Position numbers and translations under genes: made by a program
Assembly (NCBI GenBank): GCA_963805305.1
Contig: CAWDTM010000007.1
Coordinates: 124,001 to 188,000, forward strand
Length of the DNA: 64,000 nucleotides
Origin: CAVXEH01 sp963805305
GTDB taxonomy: Bacteria > Chloroflexota > Limnocylindria > QHBO01
Direction of reading: 5' to 3'
Part shown: positions 53,632-60,850 of the stretch, one piece after another
Layout of the letters: each line of letters opens with the position of its first letter
How positions within the stretch are numbered: the stretch's first letter is position 1
The notes under the pieces: model-generated
What the model was told of the DNA's origin: nothing
Seen by the model: only the letters and a program-made list of their open reading frames with translations
The model's database searches: none

Positions 53632-54837
53632 ATGCGCGCCCTCCTGCTCACCAACGAGTACCCGCCCCACGTCTACGGCGGTGCGGGTGTGCACGTGGAC
53701 TACCTGACCCGGGAGCTGCGCCGCCTCATCGAGGTCGACCTGCGCACCTTTGCCGGCGCCCCGGCCGACGAGCCGGGCTGGCGCGTCGCGGCCTACGCCC
53801 CCGCCCATGACGTGGGCGGAGCGCCCGAGCAGCTGCGCGGCCTGTGGGGGACGTTGAGCCGCGACATCGGCCTGGTGGCGGACCCGGTGCAGTCCGACCT
53901 GGTCCACTGCCACACCTGGTATACACACCTGGCCGGGATCCTGGCGAAGCTCGCCTACGGGATCCCGTTGATCATCACCGTCCACTCCCTGGAGCCGCTG
54001 CGGCCCTGGAAGCGCGAACAGCTGGGCGGCGGATACGACGTGTCGACCTGGGTCGAGCGGACGGCGCTGGAGATGGCGGACGCCGTCGTGGCCGTGAGCA
54101 GCGATACGCGCGCGGACGTCCTGCGCCTTTTCGACATCCCCCCCGAGCGGATCCACGTGATCCACAACGGGATCGACGCCACCGAGTACGCGCGCACCGA
54201 GGACGCCGACGCGCTCGCGGCACGCGGCATCGATCCATCGCAGCCCTACGTGCTCTTCGTCGGTCGCGTGACCCGCCAGAAGGGCATCATCCACCTGGTC
54301 CGGGCCATCCGGTACCTCGACCCGGGCATCAACGTGGTGCTCGCCGCGGGGCAGCCTGACACGCGCGAGATCGGCGCGGAGATGGAGGCCGGCGTGGCCG
54401 CCGCCCAGGCGGACCACGGGGGCGTCACCTGGATCCCGGAGATGCTCGACCTGCCGACCAAGGTCCAGCTGTACAGTCACGCCGCGGTGTTCTGCTGTCC
54501 TTCGGTCTACGAGCCGTTCGGGATCATCAACCTCGAGGCCATGGCCTGCGCCTGCCCGGTGGTGGCCAGCGACGTGGGCGGCATCCCTGAAGTGGTCGTC
54601 GACGGCGACACCGGGCTGCTGGTGCCGCTCGCGCTTCGCACCGACGAGCCCATGGCGCCGGCCGACCCCGACGCCTACGCGCGGGGCCTGGCGTCGGCCA
54701 TCAACGCCCTGGTTGCCCATCCGGGGCGTCGAGCGGCAATGGGGGCGGCCGGTCGGCGTCGCGCGATCGATCGGTTCAGCTGGCGGGCCATCGCGGAGCA
54801 GACGGTCGAGCTGTACAGCTCCCTGGTTGCCGGCTAG
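53632..54837 (+). CDS. glgA: Glycogen synthase, actinobacterial (GT4) type
   Basis: This 401-residue glycosyltransferase is of the Corynebacterium-type GlgA/GlgM family rather than the GT5 starch synthase. It begins MRALLLTNEYPPHVYGGAGVHVDYL. It has VHCHTWYTHLAGILAKLAYGIPLIITVHSLEPLRPWK, VAVSSDTRADVLRLFDIPPERIHVIHNGID and LFVGRVTRQKGI. The donor-site motif is PSVYEPFGIINLEAMACACPVVASDVGGIPEVV. It should extend alpha-1,4-glucan from a nucleotide-glucose or make maltose-1-phosphate. Its TAG stop shares the CTAG at 54834-54837 with the convergent MFS gene. Confidence 0.92.
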   Translation: MRALLLTNEYPPHVYGGAGVHVDYLTRELRRLIEVDLRTFAGAPADEPGWRVAAYAPAHDVGGAPEQLRGLWGTLSRDIGLVADPVQSDLVHCHTWYTHLAGILAKLAYGIPLIITVHSLEPLRPWKREQLGGGYDVSTWVERTALEMADAVVAVSSDTRADVLRLFDIPPERIHVIHNGIDATEYARTEDADALAARGIDPSQPYVLFVGRVTRQKGIIHLVRAIRYLDPGINVVLAAGQPDTREIGAEMEAGVAAAQADHGGVTWIPEMLDLPTKVQLYSHAAVFCCPSVYEPFGIINLEAMACACPVVASDVGGIPEVVVDGDTGLLVPLALRTDEPMAPADPDAYARGLASAINALVAHPGRRAAMGAAGRRRAIDRFSWRAIAEQTVELYSSLVAG

Positions 54838-56111
54838 CGGTCCGGGCGCGACCGGTTCGCCGCGGTCCGCCTGCGCGGTGCGCGGACGATGCCTGCGAGC
54901 ACCAGCGCGCTGAGGGCCATGATCCCGCCGGCCACCGGGTAGAGGACGGAGAGCCCGGCCGTCGCGGCCAGGCCGGCGGCCAGGCTAGGCCCCACGATCC
55001 CGGCCACGTAGAGCGGCAGAAGGACCAGGTTCAACGTCGCCGATCGACGATCGGGAGGCGCCTCCGTCGCCACCAGGGCGAAGACCATGGCCTGCACGGC
55101 GGCGTAGGACGCGGCGTAGACGAAGCCCAGCACGGCGAGCAAGGGCAGCGTTCCGGCAAAGGGCATAGGCGCGATCGACAGGCCGTCGAGCAGGAGCGCT
55201 CCCACGAGCACTGCTCGGAGGCCGATCCGGTCCCCCAGCGGTCCGGAGAGCGGCGAGACGAGCGCTCCGGCGAAGGCCACGGTGCCGACCACGAGACCGA
55301 TGGCGCTCGCCAGTCCGGGGCCAATCCCCACCAGCTCCTGCACCAGCAGCGGCAGGTACGGGCGGATCATCTGGTTGCCGAGGATCGCCACCCCGAAGAT
55401 CGCGAACAGGCGTCGTACGGTCGGGTCTCCGAGGGTACCGCGCACCGCGTCGACGGCCAGGGCCAGGGTCCGGCCGGCGGGGACGATCTCGGGGCGGACC
55501 TCGCGCGACGCGCCCAGCAGGAGCACCACGATCCCCACCGAGAGGCAGGCGCCGGTCCAGTAGATGGACGCGAGGGGGTAGCCCAGCCCGTCGACCATGA
55601 ATCCACCGACGACCGGTCCGATGGCGAAGCCCACCGGGCTCATGGCGCCGAATGCCGCGCTGATCGTCCCGATGCGGCCGGGCGGTGCAACGTCCCGGAG
55701 TGCCGCGAGCATGACCCCGGTGTTGCCCAGCTGCAGCCCGGTGAGGAGCAGGGCGGCGGCCAGCTGCCACGGCTCCGCGGCGAGCGCCACCCCGGCGAAG
55801 ACGACCGCCTCGACGATCGCGCTGCGGACGATCACCGCCCGTCGGCTGATCTTGTCGGCCCACACGCCCCAGAACGGAACCAGGAAGATGCCGAAAACGA
55901 AGATCAGGGCGGTGAAGAGGCCGGTCAGGGGGAGGACGAGGTCCGGCGCCACACCGACATCGCGCAGGCGCAGCGGGAGAAAGGCGAAGACCTGGCTGAC
56001 CCCGAACGCCTCGACGAGCGAGGTGACCGAGTAGATCGCCAGCAGGACGCGCCAGTCCTGGGGGGACTTCCCGCCGCTGCGGGCGGGCGTGGCCGCGGGC
56101 TCGCTGAGCAC
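54834..56111 (-). CDS. MFS transporter
   Basis: This 425-residue major-facilitator protein has twelve predicted helices. The loop 2-3 motif is GVWADKISRRAV and the repeat in the second half is SGPLGDRIGLRAV. Conserved GPVVGGFMVDGLGYPLAS marks helix 5. It resembles drug or sugar exporters of the general MFS_1 type; no substrate can be given. The GTG at 56111 is preferred because TAGACT lies exactly 7 bases upstream. A longer frame starts at ATG 56156. Tail-to-tail overlap with glgA is 4 bases. Confidence 0.88.
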   Translation of the reverse strand: MLSEPAATPARSGGKSPQDWRVLLAIYSVTSLVEAFGVSQVFAFLPLRLRDVGVAPDLVLPLTGLFTALIFVFGIFLVPFWGVWADKISRRAVIVRSAIVEAVVFAGVALAAEPWQLAAALLLTGLQLGNTGVMLAALRDVAPPGRIGTISAAFGAMSPVGFAIGPVVGGFMVDGLGYPLASIYWTGACLSVGIVVLLLGASREVRPEIVPAGRTLALAVDAVRGTLGDPTVRRLFAIFGVAILGNQMIRPYLPLLVQELVGIGPGLASAIGLVVGTVAFAGALVSPLSGPLGDRIGLRAVLVGALLLDGLSIAPMPFAGTLPLLAVLGFVYAASYAAVQAMVFALVATEAPPDRRSATLNLVLLPLYVAGIVGPSLAAGLAATAGLSVLYPVAGGIMALSALVLAGIVRAPRRRTAANRSRPDR

Positions 56112-56118
56112 GGGGCGG

Positions 56119-56124
56119 AGTCTA
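56119..56124 (-). promoter_or_regulatory. -10 element (TAGACT), leaderless spacing
   Basis: TAGACT on the minus strand is 7 bases from the GTG at 56111 and decides the start over ATG 56156. Confidence 0.45.
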
Positions 56125-56170
56125 CCGGTCGCGAGAATGCGACGTGGATGGGGCATCCGTCCGCAGATAC

Positions 56171-56204
56171 GACAAGACCGCCGGCGCTGGCCGGCGGTCT
56201 TGTC
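56171..56204 (-). terminator. Perfect 15-base stem hairpin after the doxX gene
   Basis: GACAAGACCGCCGGC (56171-56185) pairs without mismatch with GCCGGCGGTCTTGTC (56190-56204) around a 4-base loop. It lies 14 bases after the DoxX stop and before the MFS promoter. There is no U-tract, but the stem is very stable. Confidence 0.75.
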
Positions 56205-56218
56205 TGGCGGGTCGGTCG

Positions 56219-56749
56219 CTATCCGAGGACGTAGTGAAGGATCGGGGCCTTCTTGACGAACTCGGTCCTCTCGAGGATCGCGTCAAGGCCGAAGACCTTG
56301 CCCGCGCCCATCACGCCCACCGACACGAGCAGGATCGCGTAGATCGCGTCGCTGTTCACGATGCCGTTGGCGAAGTCCCAGGAGGCGATGAAGAAGAAGG
56401 TCATCATCAGGGCGCCCATCGCCGCGGCAAAGCGGGTGAAGAGACCCAGGATCAGCGCAGTGCCGATCGCGAGCTCGCCGAAGACGACGAGGACGTTGAT
56501 GACGCCGATTGCGCCGGCGTTGGCGCCGAGGCTGGCCCAGAACGGATGGGTGGGGTTCAGGTACTCGCCCTGCGCAAGCGTGACGCCCGGCCAGGTGCCC
56601 GCCGTCGCGTGCTGCAGGAAGCCCGCCGCTGTGAATGGCGCGCCGCCAAGGGCCAGGAGCTTCTCCAGGCCGGCGAACAGGAAGACCCAACCAATGGCGA
56701 TTCGCAGAACAACAATGCCTCGCTCGCGAACTCGAGTGATGGCGTCCAT
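56219..56749 (-). CDS. DoxX family membrane protein
   Basis: This 176-residue protein has four hydrophobic segments. They are VVLRIAIGWVFLFAGLEKLL at the N-terminus, IGVINVLVVFGELAIGTALILGLFTRFAAAMGALMMTFFFIASW centrally, and YAILLVSVGVMGAGKVFGLD at the end. This is the DoxX/thiosulfate:quinone oxidoreductase small-subunit-like fold. Family roles vary from quinone-linked oxidation to redox stress. A GGAGG ribosome site lies 10 bases before the ATG. A 17-base palindrome (56781-56797) is just upstream. Confidence 0.88.
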   Translation of the reverse strand: MDAITRVRERGIVVLRIAIGWVFLFAGLEKLLALGGAPFTAAGFLQHATAGTWPGVTLAQGEYLNPTHPFWASLGANAGAIGVINVLVVFGELAIGTALILGLFTRFAAAMGALMMTFFFIASWDFANGIVNSDAIYAILLVSVGVMGAGKVFGLDAILERTEFVKKAPILHYVLG

Positions 56750-56780
56750 GTGAGGTGACCCTCCAGCTGATCTCCCGACG

Positions 56781-56797
56781 GACCGGACCGTCCGGTC
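56781..56797. promoter_or_regulatory. 17-base palindrome (GACCGGAC-C-GTCCGGTC) upstream of doxX
   Basis: Perfect 8-base arms lie around one central base, 31-47 bases upstream of the DoxX ATG. This is a candidate repressor site or leader hairpin. The rest of the 200-base gap to the next gene holds the GC palindrome at 56919-56932 and the TAGTCT promoter element. Confidence 0.4.
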
Positions 56798-56918
56798 GTC
56801 GCGGGGTGTCGTTGTGAACTGCTTATGAGGGTACGAATGCACATGCGCATATACGCCCTGCCGGAATGCCCGAATATGGGTGACTCTTGGACGGGTCGAC
56901 CAGGGCGGATCGGGTGCA

Positions 56919-56932
56919 CCGCGGCGCCGCGG
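56919..56932. promoter_or_regulatory. 14-base GC palindrome (CCGCGGCGCCGCGG) before the membrane protein gene
   Basis: This perfect palindrome lies just upstream of the TAGTCT -10, in the spacer where a regulator would contact polymerase. At this GC content short GC palindromes arise by chance, so confidence is modest. Confidence 0.3.
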
Positions 56933-56937
56933 GACGG

Positions 56938-56943
56938 TAGTCT
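56938..56943 (+). promoter_or_regulatory. -10 element (TAGTCT), leaderless spacing
   Basis: TAGTCT is 6 bases before the ATG at 56950. Confidence 0.45.
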
Positions 56944-56949
56944 GCTTCC

Positions 56950-58254
56950 ATGCCGGAGCCTTCCGCGACGACCGCCGCGCCTCCCCCGGAGCCGCCTGGC
57001 GCCGGGCTCATCTCGCTCGGCAGCTTCTCGGGCCGGGAACGTGTCGATCGCGGCGCAGAGCGCAGGATCGTGCTTGCCGGGATCCTCGGCGCGGCGGTGT
57101 TCCTCGCCGCCGCTCTCGTGACCTGGCTCAGCGGCCTCGCCAGTCCGGCGCGCTGGGCTCCCCTTCACCTGGCCCTCGCGGGGGCGGCGAGCCTCGCCAT
57201 CGGCGCGCTCGTGCCACACTTCACGGTCTCCCTGGCCACGGCTCGCCCCGCACCTGCCCGCTGGCGGGCGCTGGCCCTGGTGCTGCTGGCGGTGGGCACC
57301 GCCGACGCCGTTGCGGCTGTCAGCGCGGGAGCACCGGCACTCGCCGCCCTGGGCGCTGCGGCCTTCATTGGTGGCGTGGTCCTCACCGCGGTCACCGCAT
57401 TCGTTCCCGCGCGGCGTGGCCTCGGCCGGCGGGGCGGCGTGGTGGAGCTGGGGTACGGCCTGGGGCTCATCGCCGTCTCCGTGGCCGTTGCCACGGCGAT
57501 GCTGGACCTCGCGGGCGTCTCCTGGATCGTCGAGCGCTGGGCCTCGATCAAGCCGGCGCACGCGTGGCTCAATCTCGTCGGTTTCGTCACGGTGGTCGTG
57601 GCGGCGACGTTGATCCACCTCTATCCCACGGTGGTGGGATCCCGCATCCGTCCCCGACGAGCCATGCTCGTGACGGTGTGCGGTCTGTGGGGCGGCGCGG
57701 CCCTCGTGGCGACGGGGTATGCCTTCCAGAGCGACGCACTGGCCCGGATGGGTGCCCTGGTTGCGCTCCTCGGCGCCATCGGCGCCTTCGTGGTCGGGCT
57801 CGATGGCCGGCACGCCCGGGGTCGCTGGACGACTGACCTGCCCTGGCATCACCTGGTCATCGGCCATCTGTCGGCCGCGACTGCCTGGCTGCTGGTCGGA
57901 ATCGGCGTGGCGTCCAGCGCGGTCCTGGTCAACGGCGCGTCCCCGGGTGGATGGTCGATCGATCGGCTCATCGGCCCGCTGGTCGCGGGCTGCTTCATCC
58001 AGGTGCTCATCGGCGCCTGGAGTCACCTGGCGCCGGCGGTCGGGCCTGGCGACGTCGCGCGACACGCGCGCCAGCGACGGATCCTGGGCCGCTGGCCCGT
58101 GTCCCGTCTTACGGGGCTCAATGTGGGCGTCCTGCTCCTCACCACCGGAACCCTGATCGGCAGCCAGTTCATGGTGGCGGCCGGGTCAGCGCTCGTGGCC
58201 CTGGGCCTGGCGGTGGCCCTTGGGCTGATGGTCGAGATGGTCGCGCGGCGTTGA
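56950..58254 (+). CDS. Polytopic His-rich membrane protein, NnrS/heme-copper-like
   Basis: This 434-residue protein has a Pro-rich 20-residue N-tail and about ten to twelve membrane helices. Several histidines lie in or beside helices: PLHLALAGA, GALVPHFTVSL, KPAHAWLNLVGF, AATLIHLYPTVVGSR, LPWHHLVIGHLSAATAW and GAWSHLAPAVG. This pattern recalls NnrS or the heme-bearing subunit of heme-copper oxidases, so heme or copper binding is plausible. I cannot assign a family with certainty. It is monocistronic, convergent with the response regulator and close to DoxX, which hints at respiratory or nitrogen-oxide stress. Confidence 0.7.
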   Translation: MPEPSATTAAPPPEPPGAGLISLGSFSGRERVDRGAERRIVLAGILGAAVFLAAALVTWLSGLASPARWAPLHLALAGAASLAIGALVPHFTVSLATARPAPARWRALALVLLAVGTADAVAAVSAGAPALAALGAAAFIGGVVLTAVTAFVPARRGLGRRGGVVELGYGLGLIAVSVAVATAMLDLAGVSWIVERWASIKPAHAWLNLVGFVTVVVAATLIHLYPTVVGSRIRPRRAMLVTVCGLWGGAALVATGYAFQSDALARMGALVALLGAIGAFVVGLDGRHARGRWTTDLPWHHLVIGHLSAATAWLLVGIGVASSAVLVNGASPGGWSIDRLIGPLVAGCFIQVLIGAWSHLAPAVGPGDVARHARQRRILGRWPVSRLTGLNVGVLLLTTGTLIGSQFMVAAGSALVALGLAVALGLMVEMVARR

Positions 58255-58267
58255 TGCCGCGGGCGCG

Positions 58268-58972
58268 CTACTCGCCCAGGCGATGCTTCGCGACGAACGC
58301 GGCCGCCTGGGCCCGTCGCTCGAGGTTCAGCTTGGACAGGATGCTCGAGACGTAGTTCTTCACCGTCTTGTCGGACAGGAAGACGTCGCCGGCGATCTCC
58401 TTGTTCGTCTTCCCCTCCGCGACGAGGAGCAGGATCTTGCGCTCCTGCGCCGTGAGCTGTGACAGCTCGTCCTGCTCACCGCCCGTGGCGGCGCGGCGCA
58501 CGCGCTCAAGCACACGCTCGGTCACACCGGGATCCAGGAGGGAGTCGCCGCGCGCGACCGACTGCAGGGCGGTGACCAGGTCCCGTCCCCGGATCTGCTT
58601 GAGGAGATAGCCGGAGGCGCCGGCGATGATGGCGGACAGCACCGCCTCCTCGTCGGGGTAGCTGGTGAGCATCACGACCTTGGTCTCGGGTCGCTCCGAT
58701 CGGATCTCGCGACAGGCTTCGACCCCTGAGCCGTCCGGCAGCCGAACGTCCATGACAACGAGATCGGGCTGGAAGCGTCGGGCGGCAGCGATCGACTCCG
58801 CCATGGTGCCGGCCTCCGCCACCACCTGGAACTCGTCGCGGCGATCGAGGAGCGCCACCAGCCCCTGGCGAACCACCTCGTGGTCGTCCACGACGAGGAG
58901 CCGCAGCGGGCGTTCCGGCGTCGCCTGGTCATCGGTCTGGGATGTGGGCATCTTGTCTTCCTGCTCGGTCAT
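58268..58972 (-). CDS. NarL/LuxR-family response regulator
   Basis: This 234-residue two-domain regulator has a receiver domain with LLVVDDHEVVRQGL, phosphoacceptor Asp75 in LVVMDVRLPDG, Thr103 and Lys125. The C-terminal LuxR helix-turn-helix reads LTAQERKILLLVAEGKTNKEIAGDVFLSDKTVKNYVSSILSKLNLERR. The KTNKEIA and SDKTVKNYVSSI segments resemble DevR/DosR regulators. The ATG overlaps the kinase stop as ATGA, making a cognate pair. A second possible start is Met8. Confidence 0.94.
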   Translation of the reverse strand: MTEQEDKMPTSQTDDQATPERPLRLLVVDDHEVVRQGLVALLDRRDEFQVVAEAGTMAESIAAARRFQPDLVVMDVRLPDGSGVEACREIRSERPETKVVMLTSYPDEEAVLSAIIAGASGYLLKQIRGRDLVTALQSVARGDSLLDPGVTERVLERVRRAATGGEQDELSQLTAQERKILLLVAEGKTNKEIAGDVFLSDKTVKNYVSSILSKLNLERRAQAAAFVAKHRLGE

Positions 58973-60525
58973 GCTTCCGGCTCCATCATCCGCTGGTCAC
59001 CCGGATGAACCCCCGGACGATGCGGCAGCGTGAGGATGATACGTGTCCCGCGTCCCTTCTGGCTGGCAACCTCGAGCAATCCTCCCAGTCGAGCGGCCCG
59101 CTGCCGCATGTTCGCGAGTCCATGATGACCGGCCGGAGACTGCGCCGATGCATCGAATCCGCGGCCATCGTCGATCACCTCGAGGCGGAACGCGGCGCCA
59201 TCATCGCTCAGATCGAGCTCTGCCGCGCGCGCATCAGCGTGGCGCGCCACGTTGGTCAGTGCCTCGCGCGCGACCGTGAGGAGCTCGGCGACCTGCTCCA
59301 TCGGCGGCTCGAGGCCGGGCTCGACCCGGACGGAGACCTCCAGGCCGACATTGCGGTTCAGCTCTCCGGCGAGCTGCTCGAGCGCACCCACCAGACCCCG
59401 CTCGCCGAGCTCCACCGGGCGCAGCCCGAAGACGAAGGTCCGGATCTCCTGGATCGTCGCGGTCAGGCCCTCAATGGCGTCCTCGATGCGGCTGCGAGCC
59501 AGCGCCTCATCCTCGCTGACGATCTCCGGCACGTCGTCCAGCGAGAGCGTGATGCCATACAGCCGCTGGATGATCTGGTCGTGGAGGTCCCGGCCGATCC
59601 GCTCGCGCTCCTCCACGATCGTCAGCCGCTGGACGCGGTCGTGGAGCCTGGCGTTCTCGATGGCGATCCCCGCATGCAGCGCGAATCGCTCGACCAGCTC
59701 CTGGTCGTCTGTGGTGAAGCGCCGTCCACCCGGTCCTCTCGTGAGGTACAGGTTGCCCACGGTTTGGCCCAGCGACGGGACGGGGACCCCAAGGAACGGG
59801 TGCATCGCGGGATGATTGGGCGGGAACCCGTGGCGGCGCTCATCGGTCGCGATGTCGTCGATCCGGAATGCATGGCCCTCGTGGATGATCAGGCCCAGCA
59901 GCCCAAGGCCTCGCGGTGGATGGCCGATGCGCTCGCGATCCCCGGGGCCGAGGCCGCTGGTGATGAACAGCTCGATGGCTCCATCGTCGTCGACGATGCC
60001 CAGGGCCGCGTAGTCCGCGTGCACCAGCACGCGGACCCGGTCCACGATCCGCTGCAGGACGCGGTCGAGGTCGAGCACCGAGGCGATCCCGCGGACCGCC
60101 TCGTCGAGCGCCGCAAGGTGCCCCTCCGCCCGCCGGGCGCGCTCCCGGTCCCTCGTCATCTCGATCGCCGTGGCGATGGCGTTGGCGAGCTCGGGCGGGC
60201 CATCCGGGAGCGCGCCCTCGCCGTCGATCCGGATGGTGCCGACCGGCACGGCGTCCATCTCCGTCAGCAACGGCAGATCCGTGACCTGGGATCCGCCTTC
60301 TCCGTCGGTGTCGTGCGGGGCGGCCAGGCTCCCGACGCGCAGCTCGACCGGTGCCAGCGGCGGAGCGTCCAGGACGACCGCCGCCCCGAGAAATCCGGTG
60401 TGCTCCACGAGCGTCGCCAGCGCTCGCTCGAGCGAGGGACGCTCGGAGAGGTCGGGTCGCGCGCGCCAGGCGTCGAGCGCCCCGAGGAAAGCGGGGAGGG
60501 GCAGATGCGCGTAGCGGGCAGGCAT
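58969..60525 (-). CDS. DevS-like sensor histidine kinase with GAF domain
   Basis: This 518-residue cytoplasmic kinase has an N-terminal GAF-like region (about 30-130). A clear GAF domain at about 146-297 reads GIASVLDLDRVLQRIVDRVRVLVHADYAALGIVDDDG, and a HisKA_3 domain has phosphoacceptor His315 in EERERIGRDLHDQIIQRLYGI. The C-terminal ATPase has AREALTNVARHADA and DDGRGFD. The GAF sequence, including RGLGLLGLIIHEG, resembles DevS/DosT redox and gas sensors, but the heme ligand cannot be fixed by eye. TACCCT lies 6 bases before the ATG. It is coupled to the regulator by ATGA. Confidence 0.93.
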   Translation of the reverse strand: MPARYAHLPLPAFLGALDAWRARPDLSERPSLERALATLVEHTGFLGAAVVLDAPPLAPVELRVGSLAAPHDTDGEGGSQVTDLPLLTEMDAVPVGTIRIDGEGALPDGPPELANAIATAIEMTRDRERARRAEGHLAALDEAVRGIASVLDLDRVLQRIVDRVRVLVHADYAALGIVDDDGAIELFITSGLGPGDRERIGHPPRGLGLLGLIIHEGHAFRIDDIATDERRHGFPPNHPAMHPFLGVPVPSLGQTVGNLYLTRGPGGRRFTTDDQELVERFALHAGIAIENARLHDRVQRLTIVEERERIGRDLHDQIIQRLYGITLSLDDVPEIVSEDEALARSRIEDAIEGLTATIQEIRTFVFGLRPVELGERGLVGALEQLAGELNRNVGLEVSVRVEPGLEPPMEQVAELLTVAREALTNVARHADARAAELDLSDDGAAFRLEVIDDGRGFDASAQSPAGHHGLANMRQRAARLGGLLEVASQKGRGTRIILTLPHRPGVHPGDQRMMEPEA

Positions 60526-60531
60526 GCGGGT

Positions 60532-60537
60532 AGGGTA
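60532..60537 (-). promoter_or_regulatory. -10 element (TACCCT), leaderless spacing
   Basis: TACCCT on the minus strand is 6 bases from the kinase ATG at 60525. Confidence 0.45.
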
Positions 60538-60565
60538 CCGCGCTCGATGTCCCGCCCTGTCGTGA

Positions 60566-60584
60566 CTTCCGACCGTCCCGGAAG
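60566..60584. promoter_or_regulatory. Inverted repeat (CTTCCG-N7-CGGAAG) upstream of the kinase operon
   Basis: Six-base arms lie around seven bases, about 40-60 bases upstream of the kinase start. It could be an autoregulatory response-regulator site. It is short, so it is only a candidate. Confidence 0.3.
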
Positions 60585-60835
60585 GGCCATTCGGCACGCC
60601 CGGCCCTCCGGGGGCCCGTGGCCTACTGGTGTCGGCGGAAAACCGCGACTGCTCTCGGGCAATCCGGATTTGATGCCGCCGATAGAGGGAGTCGCGGCTC
60701 TCTGTCGGCCTCGAGGCGCCGGGAGCTCGGCCCAGGCGCCCACCGATGGCCCCGGTACCTTCAGGGATCCGGGGTCATCGCGTATCTGCCTTCCTGGCGG
60801 AAACGATCCCGACGGGTCCTGTCAGGTTGGCGCCG
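60585..60835. other. Intergenic stretch with one hairpin, no gene seen
   Basis: The kinase and lhr genes are separated by 325 bases, the longest gap without a gene in the window. Within it, CCGATAGAGGG (60679-60689) pairs with CTCTCTGTCGG (60698-60708), allowing two G-U pairs, around an 8-base loop. Short open frames exist but lack start signals and codon structure. I see no tRNA or known riboswitch. Confidence 0.4.
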
Positions 60836-60841
60836 TAGACT
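60836..60841 (+). promoter_or_regulatory. -10 element (TAGACT) for lhr
   Basis: TAGACT is 9 bases before the GTG at 60851, slightly longer than the usual leaderless spacing here. Confidence 0.4.
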
Positions 60842-60850
60842 CATCGCACC

